Source of the DNA: Sodiomyces alkalinus F11
Taxonomy: Eukaryota; Ascomycota; Sordariomycetes; Glomerellales; Plectosphaerellaceae
Reading direction: 5' to 3'
DNA: 64,000 bases
Assembly (NCBI RefSeq): GCF_003711515.1
Contig: NW_021167086.1
Span: forward strand, 1,898,289 to 1,962,288
Position 1 is the first letter of the stretch, and the number at the start of each line of letters is the position of its first letter. The position numbers and the translations under genes are program-made. Positions 47,250 through 60,982 of the stretch are shown piece by piece. The notes beneath the pieces were generated by a model, which ran no database searches, had not been told where the DNA came from, and was given only the letters and a program-made list of their open reading frames with translations.

Positions 47250-50200
47250 TATTATTATTATTATTAATCTTACTCCGCTATCCTAACTAATCTATCTATA
47301 GGAGCCTTTTTAGGCTATACCGTCTTTCTCGGGTAGCTATAGAGGGGAAAACCAAGGTAAAACCCGGGGAAAACTTCTATATACTTCCTTAGGTGGAGAA
47401 GTGCCGCTACGGGGCCGATATAGCCCCGGTTTATCCTTATTATATATCTGGATCTTACCTCTAGGCCGGTAGCTAACGGGAAGTATAGTAGGCTAATAGT
47501 TAGGTGGGTTAGCCTAGGCTAATCTTTATCGGTAGAACGGGGGCTAAGGGGGCGCTACCGCGTTTCCGCCGTGCGGTAGCTATAGCTCTCCCTCCTCATG
47601 CTCCCTATATCCCTTAAGAATCGTGCCTTTATTCTTTCTATTCGGTCGATAAAGAGAGTAAGGGAGGTAAGCGCCTCCTATCTCCCTAGGGTAGGTTCCT
47701 ACTATATCCGGCGGTAGGTAAGGGGAATAAAGCCTTACCCTATTATAAGAATTAGACAGTTAATATCCCCTAAGGCCTTTATACCTTAATCCTCCTTTTT
47801 CCTCCTATAACGCTAACGAGTTTATTATAGGTTTTCCCCGGTCTATTCCCGCTTATACTCTTATAGGTGTGTTATTACGGCCTATACTAACTAGTAAACC
47901 CTTTTAGTTTTCTTATTATATTCTTATTATATTTTAACTATAGGTATCTTATAGGTGGCGTTATAGTAGCGTAGTAGCGTGGGGTTAACTAGGTAGTATA
48001 GTAGCGATTTATATATATAAATAAGTAATCCGAAGTAATAGCGTAATATAAGTTCTCTTTATAGTATAGCGGTGCCTCGGTAATAGCGTACTAATAGTTA
48101 TAGATATCGTCTCCTAATAATACTAATACGAATAATAATAACCGCCGCTATAAGCGCGGTATAGTTTATATTATACCGTATATAGCCCTTAGTAGCGTCG
48201 GAGTAGTATCGTAACGCTACTATAGGGTAGTTATATTCGTTATAGTAAGCGTTTAGGTATTTACCCTAATAATATGGAAGCTTACGCTAATACTACGGGA
48301 ATAGGCGCGGCCTATTATTAGTATACTAATAGTCGCCGTTTATATAAGGATATAAGTCGCCTTAGTGCTATAGTGGTATTATATATACGTCGGGGTAAGT
48401 ATAGCTAATAGTTTAATAGGTCCCCTCCGCTACTAAGAAGTAGTAGTAACGCCTTATAGATATCTACTAGGTATATATAGCGGCTAAGGCCGCGAGTAGC
48501 GCGGGTATCGCTATTATAGGTACCCCCCTTCGGTGCTATAGCGGTTCTACGCTAATAAGTTATAGGCTAAAGAGCGCCTAGGGACAGCGTCCCGGTCCTT
48601 TAGCCGGGCCCTAAACCGGGTATTACCTTCCGGTCACGGTCGCGGCGGTACCGTATCGGCAGATATATAGGAGTTATCTTATTAGATAAGACGTTTAGAG
48701 GGTAGGATAGACCTAATCCTAGAATACTATATAAGTGGCTCCCCCTTAGTCCCGCTACGGCTCCTTAGCGGTATTATCTAACTAGCCTAGCAGGGTCTTA
48801 AGTATATCGAAAGCGGTATTAATACCTTTAAGGGAGGTAATAACGATAAGAGCTAATCGGTGCCGTAATAGTACTATATTAATACTACCGGGGTCCTGGC
48901 TTATAGGGCCCCTATCCTAATAATTAATTAATCGTTATACCGCCTTATCCCCGGTATAATCCCCCTTCGGTATCGCGGGTGTCTTCGTAGGCCTTTATAA
49001 CTTTAAGGGCGAGGCGGAAGTCCTTAAGCCTTTTCCGGTATAAGAACCACCTTATAACTACCCCGGCTTTCATGTTATAGTCTAGTGCGTCGTATAAATC
49101 CCCTTTAGTCGTGAGTAGTCTCCTTATAGCACCGAAAAGCTTATTACGCTCTTCCGCGGTTACGTCCTAGTACTAAAGCACTATATACTCCGCTATTTCT
49201 GCCCCCCTATCGCCGTAAGGGCACCGCGTTATTAGAAATCCCGGCACCCTTACTTTTACTAAGAAGGCTTATAGGCCTAGCTATTCTAATCTGATTTAGG
49301 TAAGTACGGTGCTTTATAGCTTTAGGAGTCCTTTATATTTCCAGAGGGAGCGTTATATCGGGGGGCGGCTTAATGCCGCTATAGCGTAGGTATAGGGCCT
49401 CCGTGCCTTTACCTAGGTTCGACCCTAGTCCCTTATAAGGGCTTTCCTCGGGGCCGCGTTTTTAGTTTAGGTCGTTAGGGCGTTAAGTTAGGCTATCCAC
49501 GCGAGGGCCGTATAGGTCCTATAGTACTAATTCGGTACCGCTAAGGCTCTCGCCGCGGCGTATACTCCGGCTAATATTTTATCTTCGGTTCCCTCCTCTT
49601 ATAGCCGGCGGACCTTCTAAACACTAAGGCTTAAGAGGTATAGGTTAAAGGGGGGGATAAAGGTCTTTTTTTCGAGGACCCTAACCGGTATAACTTTATA
49701 GGCTCCGGCTACTAATCGGAAGCACCGGTTCTATACCGTTATAAGTACCGCTACGGGGCCTTACCGGGGGCTAGCCCTTATCTTATAAACGGTTAAGGCG
49801 TAGTAGGCGATTATTAGTCGTATTACTATAAGGTATAGTCTTTATATATTTATAAAGCTATACCCCTACGCTACCGCGCTTAGCCGCGAGAGGGCGTATA
49901 TTTAGGTGGCTAAACGGCTTTTTACCTTTTTAGTGTTTTATTGGAAGTTAAGCTTCCTATTAAGCTAAACGCCTCGGAACTCTATCGCCTCCGCTACTAG
50001 CACCGAAATAGTATTAAGGGGGAGCGGGGTAGGTAAAGGTTAGCGTGACTTTATAAAAGGAATATAGATATACTTAGCTAGTTTAAACTATAGTCCGCTC
50101 GCTATCTCCTAGTCTAGGTATATCCGCTACGCGGCGGCGAGGCGTTACCGTGTTTATACCTTTATCCTGCTAAAAGCGATAATATTCGTGTTATCGGTAA

Positions 50201-53200
50201 AACCTATTATTATCGTTTTAGGAACCCCTTTTAGTTCTTCGTATAGAGTAGAGATATAGAGAATAAAAAGGATAAGAGAGATTAAGGAGCCTTACGGTAT
50301 ACCCTTATAAAGGTGCTACGGGGGGCTATTTTACTATTAAGTAGTAGCTAGGCTATACGGTCTTAAAAAAAGCTGCTAATTAGGGTAATAAGCTATTTGG
50401 GGAAGCCTTTCTTTTTAAGCACCTTAAGGAGGCGAGAATAGGGGATAGTATTAAAGGCACTTTTAATATCTAGCTAAAGTATCGAAGCGGTGCCGCTATA
50501 GGCCTAGCTCGCCTTTACGGCCTCTATAACTCTTTATACTACTATCTTTATACTTTACCCTATCCGGTTATTTATCTATCCCTTTAGGAGGAGCCGATAC
50601 TCCTTTACTATAATCGCGATCCGGTCGGCTAGTATCCCCTTAAGGACCTTACCTATTATACTAAGGAGCGATATTAGTCGTTAGCCCTTTACTATCCCGT
50701 AATGGGCTAGCGGCCGGCCTTCTTTCTTAAGGACTACTAAAATAGCGTAGCGGCACCTTTTCGGGTAATAGCTCGCTTCGAGGCACGCTATAAAGATAGC
50801 ACTAAGTCTTTAGTATAAGGGGGGTCTATATACTTTTAGGAGCCCTACTAGGAGTCTATTAGGACTTAATACCGCCTAGGGTTTTATGTTCTTAAGGCGC
50901 CCCTACACGTCCGCTACGGTAATATCTTAGCGGATATCCTACTCCGGGGGGAATTCCGCGCTTAGGGGCCTAGGGGCGGTAAAGAGGGGGGGGGGAAGAA
51001 CTTCCGGTTTAGGACTTCGGCCTTCTCTATATATATAGTTACCGGGTAATCGCTATTATCTTAGTATAATAATAATACCGATAAGGGGTCCGGTAATACG
51101 CTACCTTTAATTTATATCTATTTCTATAGCTATTAGAGAAGGCTATTATCCTTCCCGGTTAAGTAAAGCAGGTACCGCTAATATACCCGTTTCGCTATTA
51201 CTATAGCCTTATCTCGGCTCCTCTCCACTTCCTAAAACTTATCCTAACGGTTCCGGGACTTCCTGAATATATATCTACGGTAAAGGCGCCTTACTTCCTA
51301 GGTAAGTGCGGTTAGCTCCGCGTTCTACTAAGGGGTAGATAGGCGTTTAGGGGTGCCCCTATAGCGGCGCGGCGTGGCCTTATGGGCTATAGTCGTAAGG
51401 TCTACTATTAGGTTATCTAGTACTAAGTCGATATCTTCTAGTAATATAAGGGGGCCGGTCTACTATAGCCGCATAGTAGCGAGCTAGGGGACTTATAAGG
51501 GGTCGAAGTCTTTCTAAACCTAGTAGGGCCCGGCTAAGTCCCGCGGTAGTATTGTCGTGGTAGTCGGTAAAGTATCCGTCTTTATAAGGATCTGGGGCTG
51601 TCTATAAGTAATGGTTAGACCTGATAACGGTCTTATCCGGGCCGCTAAAGTTATAGCGGAGCCCTTACGTTACCTATATAAGGTCGATAATACTAGTATA
51701 CCGGCCCGGGCGGTGCTAGGTAGTTATTCCGGGGGGGTTACTAAATCGAGGTTTTACTAGGTTATAAGGGTAAGTAGGGTATCGGCTCGGGGGTAGTACC
51801 GTGGTGGCTATAACTATAAGGGGTAGTATAGGTTAAAGTCCTATATAAGGATATATCGTGGCCTTAACCGTTTTACGAAAAGCCCCGCCTACCCCTTCTA
51901 AGGGGCGTACCGGCTAATCTAGGGAGGAGGCCGCGCCCTCTTATATATCTATAAGCGATACCCGCTATATACGTAGACGTAGCGGGCCTACCGCGATACC
52001 TGCGCGGTTACCTTCGGGACCGGAGATAACGCCCTTATAATCTAGTCGATCTACTTAGAGAACTACTAGTTCGCTAGGATCCCCTAGAATACGCCCCTAT
52101 AGGATATATTCGACACGGTACCACTATAGGGCCGATACGTCCTCGTAGGGGACTTTAATCTATACTGCCCCTTATAGTTATAGCCACTATAGTACTACCC
52201 CTAAGCCGATACCCTGCTTACCCTTACGACCTAGTAGAACCTAGACCTAGTAACCCCCCCCCGGAATAACTATATAGCACCGCCCGGGCCGGCGTGCTAG
52301 CACTATTAACCTTATATAGGTAATATAAGGGCTCCGCTACGACTTTAGCGGCCCGGATAAGACCGTTATCGGGTTAGACTACTACTTATAGATAGCCTGA
52401 ATCCTTATAGAGACGGATACTATACCGATTACCGCGATAATACTACTATAGGACCTAGCCAGGCCCCGCTAGGTCTAGAAAGACTTTAACCCCTTATAAG
52501 TCCCCTAGCTCGCTACTACACGGCTATAGTAAACTAGCCCCCTTATATTACTAGAAGATATTAACTTAGTACTAAATAACCTAATAGTAGACCTTACGAC
52601 TATAGCCGATAAGGCCGCGCCGCGCCGTTATAAGGACACCCCTAAACGCCTATCTACCCCTTAATAGAACGCGGAGCTAACCGCCCTTACCTAGAAAGTA
52701 AGGCGCCTTTACCGTAGATATATATCTAAGAAGTCCTAGAACCGATAGGACGAGTTCTAGAAAGCGGAGAGGTATTAAGATAAGGCTATAGCGGTAGCGA
52801 AGCGGCTATGCTAATAGCACCTACTCTACTTAACCGGGAAGGACGATAGCCTTCTTTAGCGGCTATAAAAATAGGCACGAATTAAAGGGGGAGTACCGCC
52901 GGACCCCTTATTAGTGCTACTACTATACCGAGATAATAGCGATAACCCGGTAACTACGTATATAGAAAAAGCCGAAGTCCTTAACCGGAAGTTCTTCCCC
53001 CCCCCCTTTCTTACCGCCCCTAGGCCCTTAGACGCGGAATTCCCCCCGGGGTAGGATATCCGCTAAGACGTTACTATAGCGGATATATAGGAGCGCCTTA
53101 AGAAGACTAAACCCTAGGCGGTACTAGGACTAAACGGACTCCTAATAAGGCTTCTAAAAGTATATAGACCCCCTATATACTAAAGACTTAGTATTATCTT

Positions 53201-56200
53201 TATAGTATACCTCGAAGTAAGCTATTACCCGAAAAGGTACCGCTATACTACCGTGGTAATCCTTAAAAAGGAAGGCCGGCCGCCGGCTAATTACGGGATA
53301 GTAAAGGGATAATAACTAATATTACTCCTTAGTATAATAGGTAAGGTCCTTAAGGGGATACTAACCAACCGGATCGCTATTATAGCGGAGGAGTATCGGC
53401 TCCTCCCGGAGAGATAAATAGGTAACCGGATATAGCGAAGTATAAAAACGGTAGTATAAAGAGTTACGGAGGCCGTAAAAGCGAGCTAGGCTTATAGCGG
53501 TACCGCTTTAATACTATAACTAGATATAAAAGGCGCCTTTAATACGGTCCTTTATTCTTACTTCCTTAAGGTACTTAATAGGAAAGGTTTCCCCCGGTAG
53601 CTTATTACCTTAATTAGTAGCTTCCTCTAAAACCGTATAGTCTAGCTATTACTTAATAGTAAAACGGCCCCCCTACGATACCTTTATATAGGTATACCGT
53701 AAGGCTCCCCGATCTCCCCTATCCTCTTTATTCTTTATATCTTTACCCTATACGAAGAACTAACAAAGGTCCCTAAAATAACGGTAATAGGCTTCGTCGA
53801 TAATACGAATATTATTGCCTTTAGTAGGATAAAGGTATAAACACGGTAACGCCTCGCTACCGCGTAGCGGATATATCTAAACTAGGAGATAGCGAGCGGA
53901 CTATAATTCGAACTAGCTAAGTATATCTATATCCCCTTCATAAAGTCACGCTAACCCTTACCTACCCCGCTCCCCCTTAATACTATTTCGGTGCTAGTAG
54001 CGGAGGTAATAAGACTCCTAAGTGTTTAGCTTAATAGGAAGCTTAACTTCCGATAAAATGCTAAAAAGGTAAAAAGCCGTTTAACTACCTAAATATACGC
54101 CCTCTTAAGGCTTAGCGCGGTAGCGTAGGGGTATAGCTTTGTAGACGTAAGGAGACTATACCTCGTAGTTATACGACTAGTAATCGCCTATTACGCCTTA
54201 ACCGTCTATGAGATAGGGGCCGGCCCCCGGTATAGCCTTATAGCGGTACTTATAGCGGTATAAAACCGATACCTCTAACTAATAGCCGGAGCCTATAAAG
54301 CTATACCAGTTAGGGTCCTCGAAAAAAAGACCTTTATCCCCCCCCTTAACCTATACCTCTTAAGCCTAAATACCCGAAAGATCCTCCGGATATAAGAAGA
54401 AGGGACCGAAGATAAGATATTAGCCGGAGTATATACTGCGGGAAGAGCCCTAATAGTACCGAACTAGTATTATAGGACCTATACCGCCCTCGCGTGGATA
54501 GTATAGCTTACTGCCCTAATAACCTAGGCCGGAACCTCGCCCCCGCGGAAGGCCCTTATAAGGGAATAAGGCCGAGCCTAGGCGGAAGTATAGCGGCCCT
54601 ATACCTATACCGTAATAGTACCAAGCCGCCCCCCGATACAACGCCCCCTCCGGAAATACAAAGGGCTCCTTAAGCTATAAAGCTCTGTACTTACTTAGAT
54701 TAGATTTGAAAAACTAGGCCTACGGGTATTCCTAGCTAAAATAAGGGTGCTAGGCTTCTTATTACCGCGGTGCCTTTACGGGGATAAAGGGGCGGAAACG
54801 GCGGAGTACGTAGTACTTTAGTGCTAGGAGGTAATCGAGGAGGACTATAAGGACCTCTTCGGTGCTATAAGGAGGCCGCTCACGATTAAAGGAGACTTAT
54901 ACGATGCACTAGAATATAATACTAAAGCCGGGGTAGTTATAAGGTGGTTCCTATAACGGAAGAGGCTTAAGGACTTTCGCCTTACCTTAAAGTTATAAAG
55001 GCCTACGAAAATAAAGGTAATATTAAAGCAGGACCGGAGCGGAGGTAGTATAATACGGCGGATTAGTCAATTATTAATAGGGGCCCTATAAGCCAGGACC
55101 CCAGCGGTATTAGCTTAGCGTTAGGGGGTCTACTAATAGCTATTAGCTATTATCGTATTAGTTATTATCGTCCTTATCGTCCTTAGTAGCGCTAATACTA
55201 CTCTCGATATATTCTAGGCCCTATTAGGATCGGTTAGCTAACTACCGCTATTATAGTACTATAGGGAGACTAAAAAGGGGCTACTTATAAGGTGCTTTAG
55301 AATAAGGTCTATCTTACCCTCTAAATATCTTATCTAATAAGATAAATCCTATACCTCCGCTAGCGCGGTGCCGCCGCGGCCACGACTAAAAGGCAGCGCC
55401 CGGTTTAGGGCCCGGCTAAAAGACCGGGACGCTATCCCTAGACGATTCTTAGCCTATAGTTTATTAGCAGGGACTACTTCGGCACCGAAAAGGGATATAT
55501 ATAGTAGCGATACCGTTATTACTAGCGGCCTTTACTACTATATACGCCCTATAAAGATCTATAAGACGCTACTGCTATTTTTTAGTAGCGGGGGGGACCT
55601 ATAGAAAAATTAGTATATACTACCGCGATACACCTACGGCACTATAACGATATTAGCACGACTTATATTCTTACACGGACGCCGGCTATTAGTATACTAA
55701 AAATAAGCTACCCCTATACCCGTGGTATTAGAGTAGGCCTCCACGTTATCCGGGTATATACCTAGGCGCTTACTATAACGAATATAACTACCCTAGGTTA
55801 GCCACCGCGGCACCGCCCCGATACTACTAGGGAATATATACGGTATAACTCGGACTAAGCCCTTCTTATACCGGCTATAATTATCATTAGTATTATTATT
55901 ATTACGAAACGATATCTATGACTATTAGCACGTTACTACTAAGGCACCGCTACGCTACAGGAGAATATATATTATACTATTACTACTAATTAATTATTTA
56001 TATATATAAATTCATACTATACTACCTAGTTAACCCCACGCTACTACGCTACCGCGGCGTTACCTATAAAGCACTTATAGTTTAATTATAATAGAAAAAT
56101 AAATCAGGAAAACTAAAGGGTTTTACTATTAGTATAGAGCCGTAACGATAAGCCGGCGGCACTATAAGTGGGAATAGAGTAGGAGGAAACCTATAACGAA

Positions 56201-58796
56201 CTTATTAGTGTTATAGGAGGAAGAGAGAGGGAAAAGAGGTATAAAAACCTTATAGGATATTAACTATCTAATTTTATAATAGGGTAAAGCCTTAATCCCC
56301 TTACCTACTACCGGATATAGTAGGAACCTACCTAGGGGAGGCAGGAGGCGCCTACCCCCCCTACTCTCTTTATTAACCGAGTAGAAGGAATAAAAGGCAC
56401 GATTCTCAGGGATATAGGGAGGTTAAGGCTAAAGGGCCGTAGCCTCTATACCGCGGAGGCGTGGCGGCACCCCCTCGGCCTTTACTCCGTTACTAACGAT
56501 TAGCTTAGGCTAACCTACCTAACCACTAGCCTGCTATACTTCCCGTTAGCCACTAGCCTAAAGGTATAATCTAGATATAGAGTAGAGATAAACCGGGGCT
56601 ATATCGGCCCCATAGCGGTATTACTCCACCTAAGAAAGTGTATAGGGGTTTTCCCCGGGTTTTCCCCCCTATAGCTACCCGAGAAGGACCGTATAGCCTA
56701 GAAAGGCTCCTATAGATTAGTTAGGATACCGGAGTAAGATTAATAAATAAATAAATAAATAAGGATATATCGGCTCCGTAGCGGTACCGTGTCGAATATA
56801 TCTTCTGGGGCGTATTCTAGGGGTTCCTAGCTAATTAGTAGTTCTCTAAGTAAATCGACTAGATTATAAGGGTATTATCTCCGGTCCAGAATATAACCGC
56901 GTAGGTATCGTAGTAGGCCCGCCACGTCTATATATGTAGCGGGTATCTTTTATAGATATATAGGAGGGTATAGCCTCCTCCCTAGATTAGCCGGTATACC
57001 CTTTAGGAGGGGTATACAGGGCTTTTTATAAAGCGGTTAAGGCCGGGTTCCTAAATTACTATTATATCGTACTTAGCGCGGTACCGGAGCGGTAGCTCCC
57101 CCCGCGCCTAACTCCTCCCTATATTCCACGAAAAGATATAGATTTTTATTAATTAAAGGGGGGGGGGTTAAGATAATATACCCGGTTTAACCGGGGTTTA
57201 GCTTTAGGGTTCCTACTACGGTGCCTTATCGGCCCCGCGGGGGACTATATAGGCGCTTATCGGGCCTAGTATCGGGGAGCCCTCCTATCCCCTAGTCCTT
57301 TTCGGGGGCTAACCCCTATCTTTACGGAGGGGTCGGTCCTAGTCCTAGGCGATAATAATCGGGGGGGAAATCTACGGCTACCGCGGGTATACTGCTTTAG
57401 TCTAGCGGGTAATATTAAAGTCCCTAGCTTAGTACTTATACCCTTCACGGGTCTTCTCGGTCTCTTTCTTTAGTAATCGGTATAAATCGTTAAAGGTATT
57501 ATAGTCTCCGGTATAGGCGGCGTAACGGCGGGGGTGCCCTAGTATTATAGCTTTATAATATCCTAGGCCTTAGGGGTACGCTAATTCGGGCTTAGCGTAG
57601 TAACGGTATACCCTCTCCGCTATAAGGTAGCTATTCGCTTAGTAGCTAAAGTATAGGTATTTATAGTACTTTAAGTGGCTAAGGTTAGGATTATATAATT
57701 TGTAGATATAGCTACCCCCCTTAAAGAGGAGGGTATTCCGGATAAGGCTTATTACCCCTTCCGGCGAAGCCGATTCGATAAGGAGGAGTATTACCCTAGT
57801 AGTACTATAACGGGGTACCCGTTATTATACTCGGATAATTTTTACCTTAGAGTTTATATCTTATAGGGATACTAATAAGTCTTTTTCGGATAGGGTATTA
57901 AGAACCTCCTAAGGGATAGCCTTAGCTAGTATAGAGTAAGTGCGTACGGCTAGGGTAGCTCCTTTACTAAAGGCCTTCTTAATCTATTATTTCTTATAGG
58001 TAGCCTATTATTATACCCTTTCGGTAAAGGTAAGGTAGATATCTCCGCTCTATAATTTCCGTGCCGTTACGGTATCGTGTCGGGTAATTATAGCGTTTAT
58101 AGCTTAGATAATCTCCTTTAGGGTCTTATCTTTAAGGGGCTAGTCTTCGGGCAGGGTTCTTTAATAGATAATTAATTCCCGGTAATACTTAATACGGATC
58201 ACTTTAAAGGGTATAGGGTCCCGCGGCGGTGCCGCTATAAGATCCTAGGCTACGATATTAGCCTAGGTCTTTTTCGTGCCGTTTATCCCTTTTCGGAGTT
58301 CCTCTCACATAATATAGCGAACGGTAGCGTATAGGTATACTAGCGGTATTATACCGGTATCCTTACGGGCGGTACGTATCGTAATTAGTTCTTTTACTAG
58401 CTCTATAACCTACTCGATCGTATTCCTATTAGCTAGTAAGGCCTGAATTTCTGCCTTAATCTTAGTTACTCTTAGTTCCGGGGGGCGTGGTAGTCCCCTT
58501 TCGGTCTCCTATTAGTTCCGCGCTATATCCCGCTACGGGTAAGGGGGGGAGCGCTTATATTACGAAAAGTGGGTCCGTTACGAATTCTATATAGACGAGA
58601 TCGGGCCACTATCCCACGTCTCTTCTAGCTATACCGTAGCACTAGTATTACGGTGCCGCTACGATAGTATCCCGGGAGGGAGGCGGTAGTTATAATCACC
58701 GTCTTAGTGGTTTTATCGATTTTACTTCTATTACGTGCCCGTGGTTAATAGGCGTAAAACTGGTTAAGGACGCGATTATTAGATCGACGGATTATA
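47250..58796 (-). mobile_element. Near full-length LINE (LINE C) inside the MULE
   Basis: Minus-strand Tad1-like LINE in two pieces, 47250-51858 and 56773-58796, about 6.6 kb in total. The 13-bp target duplication ACTATTTAACTAT (47237-47249 and 58797-58809) proves insertion into the MULE transposase gene. The tail is a short (ATT)n at 47250-47265. The RT palm block lies near 50195-50225 in plus reading (revcomp FTDNTNI-like). Several blocks are less mutated than in LINE A. LINE D interrupts it near the endonuclease region. The full-length 5' end at 58796 gives the best available estimate of the family's start. Confidence 0.9.
51859..56760 (+). mobile_element. 5'-truncated LINE (LINE D) inside LINE C
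   Basis: Plus strand, 4.9 kb, flanked by a 12-bp duplication AAGGATATATCG (51847-51858 and 56761-56772). It starts in the region just before the endonuclease (GDFNLYCPLW at 52151-52180) and ends in (AAAT)n at 56741-56760. RT blocks LDIKGAFNTV (53520-53549) and FVDNTNIIAF (53793-53822) are the best preserved in the window, each with one catalytic Asp changed to Asn. A C-terminal zinc block (about 54765-54830, PRCLYG...AEYVVL) follows. It is the youngest LINE in this nest by position. Frames are still dead. Confidence 0.92.
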
Positions 58797-60411
58797 ACTA
58801 TTTAACTATACCTATAAGACTAATCGCTTTAATATACTATTACTTAGTATCTACGGTATTACGCCTTTCCGAAAGTCGTTTTAGGTTACCTACGCTTTCC
58901 TAAACGGGGAAAAAGAGGCTTAATATAACTAGTTTTTAGAATACCTTTTCGTATTCTTAGGCGATTCTTACCCTATACCGTGTTATATTATTACGGACTA
59001 TAAACTCGCCTTAATTAGAGCCTTTCGGAACCACCTAAAGTCGAGTAGTATTAACTTTATTTTATACTATTAGTATATTAACGCTAATATCCTAGCTAAG
59101 ACTAAAAACGCCTTTCTAAAACTAACTCGAATAACTGACAGCCGGATTAAGCGTTACCCTTAGTTCGTTACTTTCCTTAAGGCCTAGAATACCTTAATTA
59201 ATAGCACTATAAAGGAGGAGTTTAACCGGTAACTAAGAGAGTTCAAGCGTGATAGCGTTTACCTAAAGAACGCTATTAATTACACGGTGAATACCTGGAT
59301 TATACTATTGCAAAAGAGGTTTATTATTTACTAGCTAAATAAAGTGCCTTACTTCGGGCACTTTATAATATCTATTATAGAATCTTTATACGTAAGCCTT
59401 AAGACCTTCCTATACTATTCGATTACGTATTTAGTCATAGTCTTTTATAAACTAAAGTTATACTAGAGACACTAAGAGGAGGAGATTTTACTTAAGAGGA
59501 ATAGGCGAATAAATAAGGTAGCGTTTACTATATAAGGCTTTCTCTTTAGCCTAGTTCGCTATTAATTTATCCCCTAGGCTCTTTAGATTCTACGATATAA
59601 TAAAATCCCTTACCTACCCTAAGAGAGATAAGGTTATAATTAATAGCCTTAAACCTAACCTCTTATAGCTTACTTACTCTACCCTATTTAGTAAACCTAT
59701 AGCCTATCTTATTATCACGTACTTACCCGCTATATATATAATAATACGCTACTTAAGATCCGGTCTTTTAATCTATATTAGTGGTAGGATCGAGATTAGA
59801 TTAACGCGTAGGATCGCGATAATAAAGGAAGCACTATTAAAGGCGGAGATACGCCTAGCCCCTCTACGCCTTAATTACCCTTAAATCCTATAATCGTTTA
59901 TAGAAAAGGCCGCTTAAAAGGCGCTATTATAATATCGAGTTTAAGCTACGCGAGAGGTTATAGCGCGAGTAGCACACGGAGACTGCCCTCTGCTTTCAAG
60001 ATAGTCTAGGCAGAAGAACGGAATAAGGTAATTACCCCTTTATCCACGGCGCCTCCGGCGCTCCCTACTATTAATACGTACGAGCCCGGGACCGTGGCTC
60101 TATATAGGAGCTATCGAATCCACGAAAAGGAGGCCGAGGCAGAGGTAAAGGAGGATACCCTTATTAACTCCCTCGAGCATCCATATATTATGATTTCGGC
60201 AGAGTTCAAGGGTTCTATCGATACGCTACTAAGATAGATTAAGGAAAAGGCACTGCAGGAGGCTCTTAAGGAGCTCGCGGAAATAGATTAGCTAGCTGCT
60301 TAGGTTATTATTATTATTATATTATCTTAGACATCATTAACGAAAATTGACTATAGTTTAATTAAGGGTGGTTGAATATAACGGTATATAACGGTATATA
60401 CCTGGTCGTCT

Positions 60412-60982
60412 TTAGGACGACTGGGCCTTTAACATCCGGTCAATATGCTTCCGGCTGTTTTCGAAAGTCGTCTCCAAGTAGTGCAGACGTTGTCCAAGCT
60501 TCCCCACCTCCGCTTCTTTTTCTTTTATCTGCCCCTCGAGCTTCTCAATTAGTCGTGGAGCGGGCAATGACACGAACCTACCACCTGTCAGCTTCGCGAT
60601 CAGGGGACAGGGTTACAGCTGGAAATTAATAGACACCAGGGGGGCAGGGAGGAGCAATAAAATGTCCTTGGGTCGGGAAATAGTGGGGTGCAAGGGAAGG
60701 GCGAGGGGTTGCGCTCTACATCTTGCCTACGCCCTCAAACACATTTGACCCAGCTGGTAAACCTGATATTTCATTCAGCGTTAACCGAAGCATACGCATG
60801 TCTCGCTGCTTCGATGTTGTCTGGGCACGGGTCTGTCCGATCTGTTGCTGTGCTGCTATTGCCTGGCCCTCGATCTCCTTCACCAGCTACCCGTGGAATA
60901 ATTTGATTAGCATGACTACCATACCAACAGTAAGGTTGCATATAAGACATACCTTTTCGAGGGCCTGATTCGGGATCGACAT
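60412..60982 (-). CDS. PFD1: Prefoldin subunit 1
   Basis: Subunit of the cytosolic hexameric prefoldin co-chaperone, which delivers nascent actin and tubulin to the CCT chaperonin. Three exons: 60982-60953, 60886-60720 and 60577-60412. Intron 1 (66 bp, GTATGT...GGGTAG, branch GCTAATC) follows MSIPNQALEK. Intron 2 (142 bp, GTAGAG...GGTGGTAG, branch GCTGAC) splits the Met codon of VGKM-FVS. The total is 363 nt, 120 aa, the usual size for the family. Two coiled-coil helices (about 6-45 and 80-115) flank the beta-hairpin segment with NVFEGVGKMFVSLP; the second carries LHYLETTFENSRKHI, strongly diagnostic of subunit 1. No RIP damage is present. Intron positions and the restored frame make the model internally consistent. 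Confidence 0.9.

Larger units (their letters stand above)
46440..60303 (+). pseudogene. MULE transposase, split by LINE insertions and RIP-mutated
   Basis: Plus strand, exonic pieces 46440-46544, 46629-47249 and 58810-60303. The N-terminal part has IQEYTFLNGYSLSIKEQYPP and a FAR1/GCM-type zinc region remnant ending GGRWVIDPIYSRGN. Across the LINE C junction SIKLLR...LLLFN joins to YTYKTNRFN, restoring the family block around the first catalytic Asp (now N in F-N-Y-T-Y-K-T-N-R-F). Then come YAFLNGEKEA, the second Asp in TDYKLALIRAFRNH, YINANILAKTK, FGHFIISIIESLYVSLK and the C-terminal GRLKGAIIISS and STRRLPSAF. The last 350 bp keep CpA and an open frame, so RIP intensity falls toward the prefoldin gene. 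Confidence 0.9.
46265..60402 (+). mobile_element. Mutator-like DNA transposon (MULE) with 44-bp inverted termini and nested LINEs
   Basis: The left terminus 46265-46308 and the reverse complement of 60359-60402 match at all but a few positions. The mismatches are C/T, or paired changes inside the ATATACCG repeat. The interior encodes a MULE transposase on the plus strand. Three LINE copies sit inside it: LINE G (46545-46614), LINE C (47250-58796) and, within LINE C, LINE D. Without them the element is about 2.5 kb. Termini may extend 5 bp further (GACYA). A 9-bp target duplication was looked for and not found. The right end lies about 10 bp from the prefoldin stop codon. Confidence 0.88.

Noticed and set aside
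46251..60416. Nine-bp target duplication expected for the MULE
   Set aside because: Sequences outside the inverted termini do not match on either choice of border, so I do not claim one.
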